Shown here piece after piece: positions 13,175-23,184 of a stretch of 64,000 nucleotides of DNA. The stretch's first letter is position 1, and every line of letters starts with the position of its first letter. The stretch comes from Closterium sp. NIES-65 (lineage: Eukaryota > Streptophyta > Zygnematophyceae > Desmidiales > Closteriaceae), in NCBI GenBank assembly GCA_948144175.1, contig CANXME010002524.1, positions 1 to 64,000 of the forward strand. Reading direction: 5' to 3'. Under the pieces are notes generated by a model, which saw only the letters and a program-made list of their open reading frames with translations, made no database searches and was not told the origin of the DNA. A program made the translations under genes and the position numbers.

Positions 13175-15202
13175 GGTGGAAATTCATCCGCAAATTTGGA
13201 GTGACTGCCAACGAATTCTTCACCGTGCCATCATCAGGCTTCTGCTTGCTATCGCCCCCTCTAGCATAGCTTTTTGCCAACTAAAACCAGCAATTGCGTT
13301 GGCCCATTCCTGCTACATGGGTGTTGTCTGGTGCTGGTTCTTGTATGCCAGCAAGCCTCTTGAGCTAAAAACACTGTCAAGCAGACAGGAGACAAAGTCG
13401 GCAATAGGTTATTTGAATGTTAGGCTCAGAATGCTCATTTGGTATTACCCAAGGCAGCTGAGCAATGTAGGGTACCCCACATGAAAATGGTTACATTGTT
13501 TGGTGCATGATGACTGTTGCTCGACTGCAGTTTGCATGGATGGGTGGGTCACTTCGGGGCCGTACTGTAAATCTCGCGACCCGAATTGCGAGGTGCATAG
13601 ATAAACCTAAACAAGAGGCGACGAAATCGTCTTAGGGTTGCGAAGCATTTTACGTAACGATATGTACACAATTTTTTACATTTTACATAACGACATGTAC
13701 CGTACACAATTTTCTACAAGTGAGAATACTTTTATAAAAACCTGTGGTAATTGACATTTATAGCAACGACTCGAAAAACAGCTTCACCATGATTCGAACC
13801 TACGACCTTCGTACCCAACGCCTTTCTCCTACCGACTGCACTAGCGCTACTGCAAAGAGAAGCAACATAATAATCTAGATTACATAAAGTAACGACGAAT
13901 CTGACACTTTGTTAGGGTTGGCTCTTCCTTTCTTTCTCCCTCCCTTCCGCTCGCTGGTTTAGCTCCCCGCTACTCACGCCCCACCTACCCGTTCCTACTA
14001 AGGTGAGAACAACTCTACCTTACCGTTTCAAGTAGAATTAAGTTACCTGATTTCTAGCGAGACTAGCATGCGTTAATCTCGTACATAGTTGTTTACTCTT
14101 ACCCTGGCCGCGTTTTAAAAAGATAGTTTGATTAAGCCTATGTTCTAGGTTCTAGGTATTCGTTTTCTCTTTCTCTTTTCTTCTCGCCAGTGGAGCTTGT
14201 TCTTTTGCCTCACGCTACTTACGGTCCACCTACCACTCCAAGGTCAGAAAGTTTAAGATGTCATTTAGAGTTGTTAGCTCATGGTAAGATGTAAGCTCTT
14301 ATTGTCGTCATTTACTTCCTATTCTTAGTTAGCCCTCCCTTTCCTACTTCCTCTCGTTCTGCTGACGGGCTACGGGACTTCCGCTAGGTAAGCTCCTAAC
14401 TTGCAACTTAAACGCGTTCGATACCTGTTAGGTCGACTTAATTCTAACACAGGACGGCTTAGATCTAAACTAGGTCGGCTTAGATCTTGTTTTTACACAT
14501 GTTTTTTTTCGAAATCGTAGAAATCGTAATTTATTGAACACTCTCTCTATCTCTCGTTCGTTCTCGCTCGTTCTCTCTCTCGTTCTCTCTCTCTCGTCCT
14601 CGTTCTCTCGTTCTCTCTCTCTCGTTCTCGTTTTCTCTCGTTCTCTCCCTCTCTCTCGTTCTCGCTCTCTGTATTCGTTATATTCTCTTCTTTCGTTTAC
14701 TGTCTCGGTATTTTGTTCCTCTATTCCCGTTCCTTATTTTCGTTTTATGCCTCGTTAGATTCTTCTCCATGCTCTTTGTCAAGTCTAACCATTCAATGCT
14801 CACGGCGTTTTTCTTAGCCCTTGTATTGATTCATTTGTTTCTTCGTTATTCCTGTTTCTCTTCATTTCATCACACCTTATGCCTTTTTTCTGTTTTGTTT
14901 GTTGTACCGGCTATTCATTTCCGTTCCTCCTTTCCACTTCCTAAACCCGTTTGTCAGGGGCCTTTCCGGTCAGGAACGCGATTTCAATCCAGAAAATGCG
15001 TATTGGTCACTAGGATTTATCGTATTGTCCTTTTAACATTGATTTACTTGTTATGTAGTTCGCGTCGCGTGTATCTCGTGTTTTTTGGCTGGGTTTGCCG
15101 GAGCTCGTGTTTTTTATTGTGTGAATGTGTTTGTTCGTGTGAGTGCATTCATCTCATCTGTCATTGCAATATCAATGCATGTCTGTCAATTTTAAAAAGG
15201 GG
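13175..15202. other. Intergenic with SINE-like unit and CT-rich tract
   Basis: This holds the SAPS 3' flank, a tRNA-related unit (separate entry) and AT-richer sequence with no recognisable gene. A CTCT/CGTT-rich simple tract covers about 14530-14690. Short similar blocks near 13969-14004 and 14205-14250 (CCACCTACC followed by AAGGTSAG) hint at repeated non-coding exons, but too weakly to call. Confidence 0.5.
13560..13862 (-). repeat. tRNA-derived SINE-like unit or tRNA pseudogene
   Basis: Read on the minus strand, about 13850-13781 resembles a tRNA gene. It has an A-box-like stretch (GCTAGTGCAGTCGG), then GGTCG, then the B-box GGTTCGAATCA at 13800-13790. The anticodon arm is several nucleotides short and the T stem does not pair well, so it is not a working tRNA. 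The following 200 bp (13780 to about 13560) are AT-rich, with two similar ATGTAC...ACACAATTTT...TACA blocks. That layout fits a SINE with a tRNA head and unrelated body. Its ends are not defined by a visible target duplication. Confidence 0.4.
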
Positions 15203-15207
15203 GTTCA

Positions 15208-15336
15208 TGTCAGATTTATATGACATAGTTGTTGTAGGCTATAGTGGGGTAGCACATATGGGGTACAGGGTTTCTAGGGTTGTATTTGTACCCATCTTTC
15301 CTTAGTCATTTTCATCCCTGTTCGTTTATTCTCACA
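15208..15336 (+). repeat. 5' LTR of copia element A
   Basis: 129 bp, TG...CA ends, identical by eye to the copy at 22154-22282. Preceded by GTTCA. Confidence 0.93.
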
Positions 15337-15350
15337 TGGTATAGAGCGGG
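15337..15350 (+). promoter_or_regulatory. Primer-binding site of copia element A
   Basis: TGGTATAGAGC directly abuts the LTR. It resembles the usual copia TGGTATCAGAGC site complementary to initiator methionine tRNA. Confidence 0.75.
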
Positions 15351-15469
15351 TCCTTCTACGGACCGGTTTTTTTTTTTTTTTTTTTTTGGGCCCACCGAAG
15401 CGCCCCCCCGAGGCGCGATCCTTTTTTTTAGCGACCCCTCCGGTCGCCATTTCCCCTGCGGCCCCGCCG

Positions 15470-16010
15470 CCTTCACTGACGCGGCCCCGCCGCCCTCTCT
15501 GTCGCGGCTCGGCCGCCTGCTCTCACGCGGCCCCGCCCCGGCTCCTTCGCGGCCCCGCCGCCTGCTCTCGCGCGGCCCCGCCCCGGCTTCTACGCGGCCC
15601 CGCCCCGGCTTTCACGCGGCCCCGCCGACGGCTTCGTCGCGGCCCCGCCCAGGCCCTTACGCGGCTCGGCCGCCTGCTCTCACGCGGCCCCGCCCCGGCT
15701 CCTTCGCGGCCCCGCCGCCTGCTCTCGCGCGGCCCTGCCCCGGCTTCTACGCGGCCCCGCCCCGGCTTTCACGCGGCCCCGCCGACGGCTTCGTCGCGGC
15801 CCCGCCCAGGCCCTTACGCGGCTCCGCCGCCTGCTCTCACGCGGCCCCGCCCCGGCTCCTTCGCGGCCCCGCCGCCTGCTCTCACGCGGCCCCGCCCCGG
15901 CTTCTACGCGGCCCCGCCCCGGCTTTCACGCGGCCCCGCCGACGGCTTCGTCGCGGCCCCGCCCAGGCCCTTACGCGGCCCCGCCGCCTGCCCCCGTCGC
16001 GGCCCGGTCT
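15470..16010 (+). repeat. 157-bp GC-rich tandem repeats in the leader of copia element A
   Basis: About three copies of a 157-bp unit made of CGCGGCCCCGCC-type blocks. Anchors starting GCCGCCTGCTCTC recur at about 15512, 15669 and 15826. It follows a run of about 23 T at 15367. It lies between the LTR and the main frame; long frames through it are proline/arginine-rich low complexity. Confidence 0.85.
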
Positions 16011-16601
16011 CCTCCTGACGGCTCCTGCCGTCCCCCCTTCTACCGGCCCCGCAACTGCATCTGCTGGCCCCGCCGCTGCACCTACCGGCCCCCCACCACC
16101 CACCCCCCCCTTTTCCCGTCGCCCGTCGCGGCTCCTTCGGGGGCCGCAAGCGGCCCCCTCAGGTCGCCTCGACAGGCGACGGGAGAGGCCAGCAGAGGTG
16201 TGGCAGGTGTGTGGCCTCCCCTGCTTCTCCTCCTCCTTCATCTCCCACTGCAGCAGCCGAGCCGCTCACCTGCAGCAGCCGAGCCGCCCCACAGCCGAGC
16301 CGCCGGGTCGCTTAGCTGCTGAGCTGCAGTTGCTGCCGAGCCGCCCTGCCGCCGAGCCGCCGAGTCCCCGAGCTACTGAGCTGCAGTTGCTGCTGAGCCG
16401 CCTTGCCGCCGAGCCGCCCGAGTCGCCCGAGCCGCCGAGCCGCCGAGCTGCCGAGCCGCTGAGTCGCCGAGCCTACTCTTCCCACCACTGGTGAGCTCTT
16501 GCCCTGCTAGCACACTGCGCGTCGCCTGCTTGTCTGCCTGCCTGCCTTTTGGCTTGCCTGGCTGCCTGCCTCCCTGCTGCTAGTCCTGCTCCTGCTTCTA
16601 C

Positions 16602-19600
16602 TTGCGGAGCCAAATGCAGCCCCAGCGACGCCGGCGTGAGTCCCTCACGCCCCAGCAGCTGCGTGAGTGGTACGCTGGTTGGGGCTGTAGGGGTGGCGAC
16701 GCTACTCCTACTACCACTCCTGCTGCTTCTACTCGTGGTGGCGGCCAGATGCAGCTCCCGCGACCCTCTCCCGTGTCTCTCACGCCTCGCCAGCTTCGTG
16801 AGTGGTACGCTCAGAGTGGAGGGTCTCTCAGTGCTGTTCGCTGCTCGTACGTGATTCGCACTGGTACTCGGACTGGTCAGCCTTGTGGGACACGTAGTCA
16901 TACACCGTCCCGCTGCTTCGCCCGTCTGAGCGACGCCTGGCGTACCGTGTTTGGCGACGAGGCTGAGCTTCCCGACTGGGTGGAGTTGCTTAGGCAGAGG
17001 GTAGATATATATGCTCTTGACTATGATGCTATTCTCACTGCCATGTATGCATTGCCTACTAGTACTGACCGTGCCGGTCACCTGTGCGTCCCGCCTGACC
17101 CAGGTATAGGACCTGCTGCTCTAGCTACTGGTGAGGCTGCTGCTCTGGGTGCTAGTGAGTCTCCTGCTCCAGGTACAGGTACGGCTGCTGCTCTAGGTGC
17201 TAGTGAGTCTGCTTCCTCAGGTGCGGGTGAGGCTGCGCTCTCAGGTACCGCGTTGGCTTCGGCCTCCCTCACCTTTACACTTGACTCTGGGGCTTCTCGC
17301 TCCTTCTTTCGGGACCGCACCACACTCACGCCGCTTGGTCGGCCGGTTGCAGTCTCCCTGGCTGACCCCTCTGGGGGTCCTGTCCTCGCTCACTTCTCCA
17401 CTGTCCTCCCGTGTCCGGCTGCCCCCTCGGGCACCCTGTCTGGCCTGTACCTCCCCTCGTTCTCGACGAACTTGGTGAGTGGTGCAGACCTACAGGATGC
17501 GGGGGTTCACCAGTTCACTCCTGCGAGTCAGCGGGTGACCCACTGCACGGACGCACGCACAGGCCGGCACCTGGCCACGTTCTCGCGTCGGCCGGGGTCG
17601 AGCCTCTACACCCTGACCACTGAGTCTCCTCCTGTCCCCGCGTCCGGTCAGGTAGCAGCGTCGGGTCAGGTGTTTGCTGCTGCGTCCAGGTCTGGTCCTG
17701 AGTCTGCCCCCTGTACTTGTCGCCTCCTGTCTCACGAGACTCTCCTGTGGCACCACCGTCTTGGCCACCCCTCCTTGCCCCGTCTTCGGAGCATGGCTTC
17801 CCGTGTCCTTGTCTCTGGTCTTCCCCAGTCTCTCCCTCCTCTCCCCTCCGGACCAGGACCTTCCTGTGTCCCTTGTGTCGAGGGTCGCCTCCGGGCTACT
17901 CCTCACTCCTCCCACTTCCCCCCGACAGAGGCTCCCCTGCAGACGCTTCACATGGATGTGTGGGGCCCAGCCCCCGTCCGTGGGCAGGGTTACGAGCGCT
18001 ACTTCCTGTTGGTGGTTGACGACTACTCGCGTTACACCACAGTCTTCCCCTTGCGCAGCAAGGGTGAGGTCACTGTGGTGCTGATCGACTGGATCCGCGA
18101 GGCTCGTCTCCAGCTCAGGAAGAGCTTCGGCTCGGACTTTCCTGTTCTGCGTCTGCACTCTGACAGAGGCGGAGAGTTCTCTTCCCGCCTTCTGCGAGAC
18201 TACTGTCGTGCACGGGGGATCCGCCAGACCTTCACGCTTCCGGACTCACCACAGCAAAATGGGATTGCTGAGCGCCGCATTGGCATGGTCATGGATGTCG
18301 CTCGTACGTCCATGATGCATGCGGCTGCCCCCCATTTTCTGTGGCCGTTTGCGGTGAGGTACGCGGCGCATCAGCTCAACCTTCACCCCCGGGTCTCTCG
18401 GCCTGCGATGTCCCCAGTCTTGCTGTGGACGGGGAAGGTTGGCGATGCGTCTGTGTTCCGTGTCTGGGGATCTCGGGCGTTTGTCCGCGACTTGTCTGCG
18501 GACAAGCTGTCCCCTCGTGCTGCTCCCTGTGTCTTCCTTGGCTTCCCCACTGACGCCCCAGGGTGGCAGTTTTACCACCCCTCCTCTCGTCGTGTTCTGT
18601 CCTCCCAGGACGTCACGTTCGATGAGTCAGTCCCCTTCTACCGTCTCTTCCCCTACCGCACTCCTTCCCTCCCCCCTCCCCCGGACTTCCTTGTGCCGGT
18701 TCCCCCCCCGGTAGACCCCCTCCCCCCTCAGGTTCCTGCCCCCTCAGGTGTGTCCCAGGTAGACGCCGTTGACCCGGTCGAGGTTACTGGTGACTCTGGT
18801 GCTGCTGCGGGTGCTGAGCCTGGGGGTGCTGACTCTGGGGGTACTGTGCGCGGGGGTGCTGAGCCTGGGGGTGCTACTGCTGGGGGTGCTGGGCCTGAGG
18901 GTGCTACTGCGGTGGGTGCGGAGCCTGGGGGTGCTGAGCCGGGGGGTGCTGTGCCTGGAGGTACTGGGTCTGGGGGTGCTGGGTCGGGAGCTGCTGAGCC
19001 TGGGGGTGCTGTGCTGGGAGCTGCTGAGCCTGGGGGTGCTGCGTCTGGAGCTGCTGAACCTGGGGTTTCTCCTGCTGCTGCGTCTCGCCGGGAGCCCCTC
19101 TCTCCACAGGAGCTGCGCGAGTGGTACGCTCGCCGCTGCAGGCGTGCTGCTGAGTCTGGAGGTGCTGCTGGAGCTGGAGCTGGAGCTTCTTCGACCGTCG
19201 AGGGTGCGGGTGCTGCCGGTCCTGGAGCTGCTGGACCTGCGGGTCCTCCTGGAGCTGGAGGTGCTGAGGGCGTTGGTGCTGAGCCTAGTGCTGTTGGTCC
19301 TGCCGCTGGAGGTGTGGGTGGCGCTGGTGCTGTCGCTGAGGGTGCTGGTGCTGTCCCTGCTGCGTCTGGAGCTGCTGAGCCTGGGGTTTCTCCTGCTGCT
19401 GCGTCTCGCCGGGAGCCCCTCTCTCCACAGGAGCTGCGCGAGTGGTACGCTCGCCGCTGGAGGCGTGCTGCTGAGTCTAGAGGTGCTGCTGGAGCTGGAG
19501 CTGGAGCTTCTTCGACCGTCGAGGGTGCGGGTGCTGCCGGTCCCGGAGCTGCTGGACCTGAGGGTCCTCCTGCAGCTGGAGGTGCTGAGGGCGTTGGTGC

Positions 19601-21947
19601 TGAGCCTACTGCTGTTGGTCCTGCCGCTGGAGGTGTGGGTGGCGCTGGTGCTGTCGCTGAGGGTGCTGGTGCTGTCCCTGCTGAGTCTGGAGCTGCCGCG
19701 CGGCCTCGGCCGTACTTCGTTCCGCTCCTACAGCAGGTTCTTGGTCTTTCTCCTTCGGTAGAGTGTCCACAGCCTGTCCAGTCGCAGTCACTGTTGGAGC
19801 CTTCCTCTCCTCTGCCTGCTCCCTCTCCTTACACTGGTCCTACTGGAGGTCTTGCTGAGCGTCGTGAGCCTGCGTCTCGTCCCGCGTCGCCTGTTCGTGC
19901 TGCTCGCGCTAGTGGTCGCGGTTCGCGTCAGCGTCCTCCTCCTGTCCCTGGCACGCACCGGATGTCTCTGCGTCCGTCCACTGCTCCTCTGCGTGCCCCT
20001 CTGCCTTCTCCTCCTGAGTCCTCTCTTCCTGCGCTTGCCGACCCTGAGTCAGACTCTCTTCGCGCTGCCAGTCCTACTGTCACGCGTCTGCTTGCTACTG
20101 TCGTCACTGACCCCTCTTTTGAGTCCACTGCTGCGTCTGCTCTAGTCGCTGAGCTCGTTGACTTTGCTGCTCGCTGTCGTCTCGACTACGCTGCTGGTCT
20201 TGTTGCTGAGTCTGCGTCTGTCTGTCCTCCGTCCGTCGGGGGTGAGTGTGCTCTTGGCACGGACGTCCTAGAGGACAGACAGGAGGAGTTACAGTGTCTA
20301 GCGGCTGCTTCACCTCATCTCGCGTCTGTACTACTTGCCCCTGAGGGAGACCCGGATGCATTAGACATCCCGACTCCGCGTTCTTACGCGGAGGCCGTAG
20401 AGGGTCCCTACTCCTCTCAGTGGCAGGCAGCTATGGATGCAGAGATGGCTTCCTGGAAGTCCACAGGCACCTACGTTGACGCAGTTCCCCCTCCTGGGGC
20501 GAATATCGTCAGTGGCATGTGGATCTTCAGGGTGAAGCGGCCGCCGGGCTCTCCACCTGTCTTCAAGGCGCGGTACGTTGCTCGTGGCTTCAGTCAGCGG
20601 CAGGGAGTTGACTACTTTCAGACCTTCTCTCCCACCCCGAAGATGACCACTCTTCGGGTGCTGCTGCACATAGCCGCTCAGCGCGACTACGAGCTTCACT
20701 CTCTTGACTTCAGCACTGCGTTCCTGCAGGGTAGCCTGCACGAGGAGATCTGGCTGCGCCGTCCACCTGGCTTCACTGGGACTTTCCCTCCTGGCACCCA
20801 GTGGAGCCTCAGACGGCCAGTCTACGGTCTCCGCCAGGCACCGCGTGAGTGGCACGACACACTGAGGACTACGCTTGCGGCTCTTGGGTTTGCTCCTTCT
20901 ACTGCTGACCCGTCGCTGTTTCTGCGCACCGACACCTCGCTGCCGCCGTTCTACATCCTCGTGTACGTCGACGACTTGGTCTTTGCCACAGCGGACACTG
21001 CTGGACTCGCCTACGTGAAGTCCGAGCTGCTGAAGAGACACACGTGCACAGACCTGGGTGAACTGCGCAGCTACCTTGGCTTGCAGATCACTCGGGACAG
21101 AGCACGCCGCACCATTACCTTGACTCAGTCACACATGGTGCAGCAGGTCCTTCAGCGCTTCGGCTTCACGTACTCCTCGCCTCAGGCCACTCCTCTACCT
21201 ACTCGCCACTCACTCTCAGCTCTGCCTTCGGATGAGTCCGTAGAGTCGAGTGGTCCGTATGCAGAGCTTGTTGGCTGCCTCATGTACCTGATGACCTGCA
21301 CACGACCTGACCTTGCATACCCTCTGAGCATTCTTGCACGCTATGTTGCTCCTGGGAGACACAGACCGGAGCACATGGCTGCAGCGAAGAGGGTATTGCG
21401 CTACCTGTGCAGCACGTCGGGCATGGGGCTAGTGCTTGGAGGGCGGAGTCCAGTGGTCCTTACCGGCCACGCGGACGCTTCTTGGGCTGACGACCAGGCT
21501 ACGCAGCGGTCGTCACAGGGTTACACCTTCAGCCTTGGTTCCGGCTCTGTCTCGTGGCGGTCTACTCGCTCGTCTTCGGTTCTCGGCTCCAGTTGTGAGG
21601 CTGAGATCTACGCCGGGGCCATGGCTGCACAGGAGCTTCGCTGGCTCACCTACCTGCTGACTGACCTTGGAGAGCCGCCTCGTTCTCCTCCAGTGCTGTA
21701 CGTAGACAACAAGGCTATGCTGGCCTTGTGTCGAGAGCAGCGCTTGGAGCACAGAACGAAGCACATTGCTCTCCGCTACTTCCTTGCTCGTGAGCTGCAG
21801 CAGCGTGGTCAGTTGCGACTTGCGTACGTGGCCTCTGAGGCCAACACTGCTGATGTGTTCACCAAGGCACTCGCGCCTTGTGACCATCAGCGCTTTTGCA
21901 CCCAGCTGGGTCTTGTGCCTGTCTTGCCTCACTTGCTCTCCTCTTGA
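16602..21947 (+). CDS. Copia element A polyprotein
   Basis: An open frame of 1781 codons within element A. Order: a short N-terminal part with a CX13CX4HX4C knuckle (about residues 79-103), aspartic protease (LDSGASRSFF, about 227), integrase zinc domain (HHRLGHPSLPRL) and core (HMDVWGP, LHSDRGGEF, SPQQNGIAE), then a Gly/Ala/Glu-rich spacer with an internal duplication of about 310 bp, then reverse transcriptase (FLQGSLHEEIW, LVYVDDLVFA) and RNase H (GHADASWADD, SCEAEIYAGAMAAQE, NTADVFTKAL). A motif of the type LSPQELREWYARR occurs four times, twice at the N-terminus and twice in the spacer. The part upstream of the protease is short compared with typical copia gag. Confidence 0.92.
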   Translation: MRSQMQPQRRRRESLTPQQLREWYAGWGCRGGDATPTTTPAASTRGGGQMQLPRPSPVSLTPRQLREWYAQSGGSLSAVRCSYVIRTGTRTGQPCGTRSHTPSRCFARLSDAWRTVFGDEAELPDWVELLRQRVDIYALDYDAILTAMYALPTSTDRAGHLCVPPDPGIGPAALATGEAAALGASESPAPGTGTAAALGASESASSGAGEAALSGTALASASLTFTLDSGASRSFFRDRTTLTPLGRPVAVSLADPSGGPVLAHFSTVLPCPAAPSGTLSGLYLPSFSTNLVSGADLQDAGVHQFTPASQRVTHCTDARTGRHLATFSRRPGSSLYTLTTESPPVPASGQVAASGQVFAAASRSGPESAPCTCRLLSHETLLWHHRLGHPSLPRLRSMASRVLVSGLPQSLPPLPSGPGPSCVPCVEGRLRATPHSSHFPPTEAPLQTLHMDVWGPAPVRGQGYERYFLLVVDDYSRYTTVFPLRSKGEVTVVLIDWIREARLQLRKSFGSDFPVLRLHSDRGGEFSSRLLRDYCRARGIRQTFTLPDSPQQNGIAERRIGMVMDVARTSMMHAAAPHFLWPFAVRYAAHQLNLHPRVSRPAMSPVLLWTGKVGDASVFRVWGSRAFVRDLSADKLSPRAAPCVFLGFPTDAPGWQFYHPSSRRVLSSQDVTFDESVPFYRLFPYRTPSLPPPPDFLVPVPPPVDPLPPQVPAPSGVSQVDAVDPVEVTGDSGAAAGAEPGGADSGGTVRGGAEPGGATAGGAGPEGATAVGAEPGGAEPGGAVPGGTGSGGAGSGAAEPGGAVLGAAEPGGAASGAAEPGVSPAAASRREPLSPQELREWYARRCRRAAESGGAAGAGAGASSTVEGAGAAGPGAAGPAGPPGAGGAEGVGAEPSAVGPAAGGVGGAGAVAEGAGAVPAASGAAEPGVSPAAASRREPLSPQELREWYARRWRRAAESRGAAGAGAGASSTVEGAGAAGPGAAGPEGPPAAGGAEGVGAEPTAVGPAAGGVGGAGAVAEGAGAVPAESGAAARPRPYFVPLLQQVLGLSPSVECPQPVQSQSLLEPSSPLPAPSPYTGPTGGLAERREPASRPASPVRAARASGRGSRQRPPPVPGTHRMSLRPSTAPLRAPLPSPPESSLPALADPESDSLRAASPTVTRLLATVVTDPSFESTAASALVAELVDFAARCRLDYAAGLVAESASVCPPSVGGECALGTDVLEDRQEELQCLAAASPHLASVLLAPEGDPDALDIPTPRSYAEAVEGPYSSQWQAAMDAEMASWKSTGTYVDAVPPPGANIVSGMWIFRVKRPPGSPPVFKARYVARGFSQRQGVDYFQTFSPTPKMTTLRVLLHIAAQRDYELHSLDFSTAFLQGSLHEEIWLRRPPGFTGTFPPGTQWSLRRPVYGLRQAPREWHDTLRTTLAALGFAPSTADPSLFLRTDTSLPPFYILVYVDDLVFATADTAGLAYVKSELLKRHTCTDLGELRSYLGLQITRDRARRTITLTQSHMVQQVLQRFGFTYSSPQATPLPTRHSLSALPSDESVESSGPYAELVGCLMYLMTCTRPDLAYPLSILARYVAPGRHRPEHMAAAKRVLRYLCSTSGMGLVLGGRSPVVLTGHADASWADDQATQRSSQGYTFSLGSGSVSWRSTRSSSVLGSSCEAEIYAGAMAAQELRWLTYLLTDLGEPPRSPPVLYVDNKAMLALCREQRLEHRTKHIALRYFLARELQQRGQLRLAYVASEANTADVFTKALAPCDHQRFCTQLGLVPVLPHLLSS

Positions 21948-22153
21948 CTTCACTTGTACTGAGACATATATATATGCCTGCTCTTGTTTGTCTAGTTTTA
22001 TATATATGTCTGTACTCCTGCATGTGAACTGGCCTCTGGCCCTACTCTTGTGCTCGGACTGTGTGGTGACTTTGTGATCCACCCTGAGCTTGCTTTGCTT
22101 TGCTTGACTGGTCTTGTGACCCCTTGTTCTCCCCCACTTTGCCTATGGGGGTG

Positions 22154-22282
22154 TGTCAGATTTATATGACATAGTTGTTGTAGGCTATAGTGGGGTAGCA
22201 CATATGGGGTACAGGGTTTCTAGGGTTGTATTTGTACCCATCTTTCCTTAGTCATTTTCATCCCTGTTCGTTTATTCTCACA
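22154..22282 (+). repeat. 3' LTR of copia element A
   Basis: 129 bp, identical by eye to 15208-15336. Preceded by the CCTATGGGGGTG polypurine tract and followed by the GTTCA target duplication. Confidence 0.93.
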
Positions 22283-23184
22283 GTTCATTTCTATCATTTC
22301 TCATTGGTTCATTGGCGCACTCAGTGACTCGTGTGTTTGCCACTTCGAACTGGATTTGATAGAGTGAACCTCTTTTTTAGAGTTAACAGATTGTATTTTT
22401 TCATGTGCTAGTTGATTATTCAAAGATTTTGCTATTGACCTCCCCCCCATGCTAGGCAGGGGATGGCGATAGCTTAGTTTTTGGGTTGTTAACTGTCACG
22501 CATTTTATCATGTGCATGTGCATTATTCATCACATAACACATGCATTATATACATCATTCTATGCATTATGCATTGTATAGCATCATTTATGCATTACGC
22601 ATGCACCTCTTCATCATTACACAACATCATCTAACAGTAACATATAATGCAAACAGTACAGCAAATCTCCACTAAACAATTGCAAAATATTCATATGGAA
22701 TAATGCACTATGAACAGTACCGTATTCAAAACTGCTCAACATGCATACAGTATGGGAAGGGTAGTACTGTAGTTGACAAATTTTATTTTCATGATTTTTT
22801 TTAAAAAATATTAACATGAAAATAAAATTTGGCAAAATCGATCGTAAAGGGTTGCTTCGCAACCCAAAAAAAAACTTGAGAAAGCGGTGAGGAGTGGCGA
22901 AGAAAACAAATTTGATTAAGTCACATCTCTCGTCACAACCGAAAACTAACAGAATTCCTTGTCAACTTTTTAACATTAACAATTTGGGCCATGGCCTTTC
23001 ATCGAGCTTGGACTGCTCTCCCTAACAACTCATGGTTTCGGTACATTACAGCCTTTGGCTGCAACGTATATACAACATAAAGCAGTACCAGCTCTGCACG
23101 AAGCATGCACCGCAAAACCAGACAGACATCCATGTACTGTACAGCGACAAACCAGGAAGACAGTATTGCACCATCTAATCAACT
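22283..23184. other. Intergenic, AT-rich, with a long hairpin
   Basis: This is the flank of copia A and the 3' flank of the histidine kinase. No gene is seen. A perfect 16-bp inverted repeat (AAATTTTATTTTCATG at 22778-22793 and its complement at 22815-22830) brackets a T/A-rich loop. A small GGGTTGC-TTC-GCAACCC hairpin follows at about 22849-22865. Confidence 0.6.

Larger units (their letters stand above)
15208..22282 (+). mobile_element. Ty1/copia element A, whole-looking, very short LTRs
   Basis: A complete-looking LTR element. Its 129-bp LTRs begin TGTCAG and end TCTCACA, and I see no difference between them. It has a 5-bp target duplication (GTTCA at 15203-15207 and 22283-22287). A primer site of the TGGTATAGAGC type starts directly after the left LTR, and a CCTATGGGGGTG polypurine tract precedes the right LTR. 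A single open frame covers protease, integrase, reverse transcriptase and RNase H. LTR identity implies a very recent insertion. A gag capsid domain is not recognisable. It is related to element C at the right edge of the window. Confidence 0.93.

Noticed and set aside
13781-13850. Functional tRNA gene
   Set aside because: Short anticodon arm and unpaired T stem; better explained as SINE head or pseudogene.
15280-16494. 404-codon frame in the copia A leader as a gag protein
   Set aside because: Pro/Arg/Ala low complexity produced by the 157-bp GC repeat; no capsid or nucleocapsid features.
18769-19761. 330-codon Leu/Val-rich frame as a separate protein
   Set aside because: Alternative frame of the GC-rich spacer of copia A, overlapping the true polyprotein frame.
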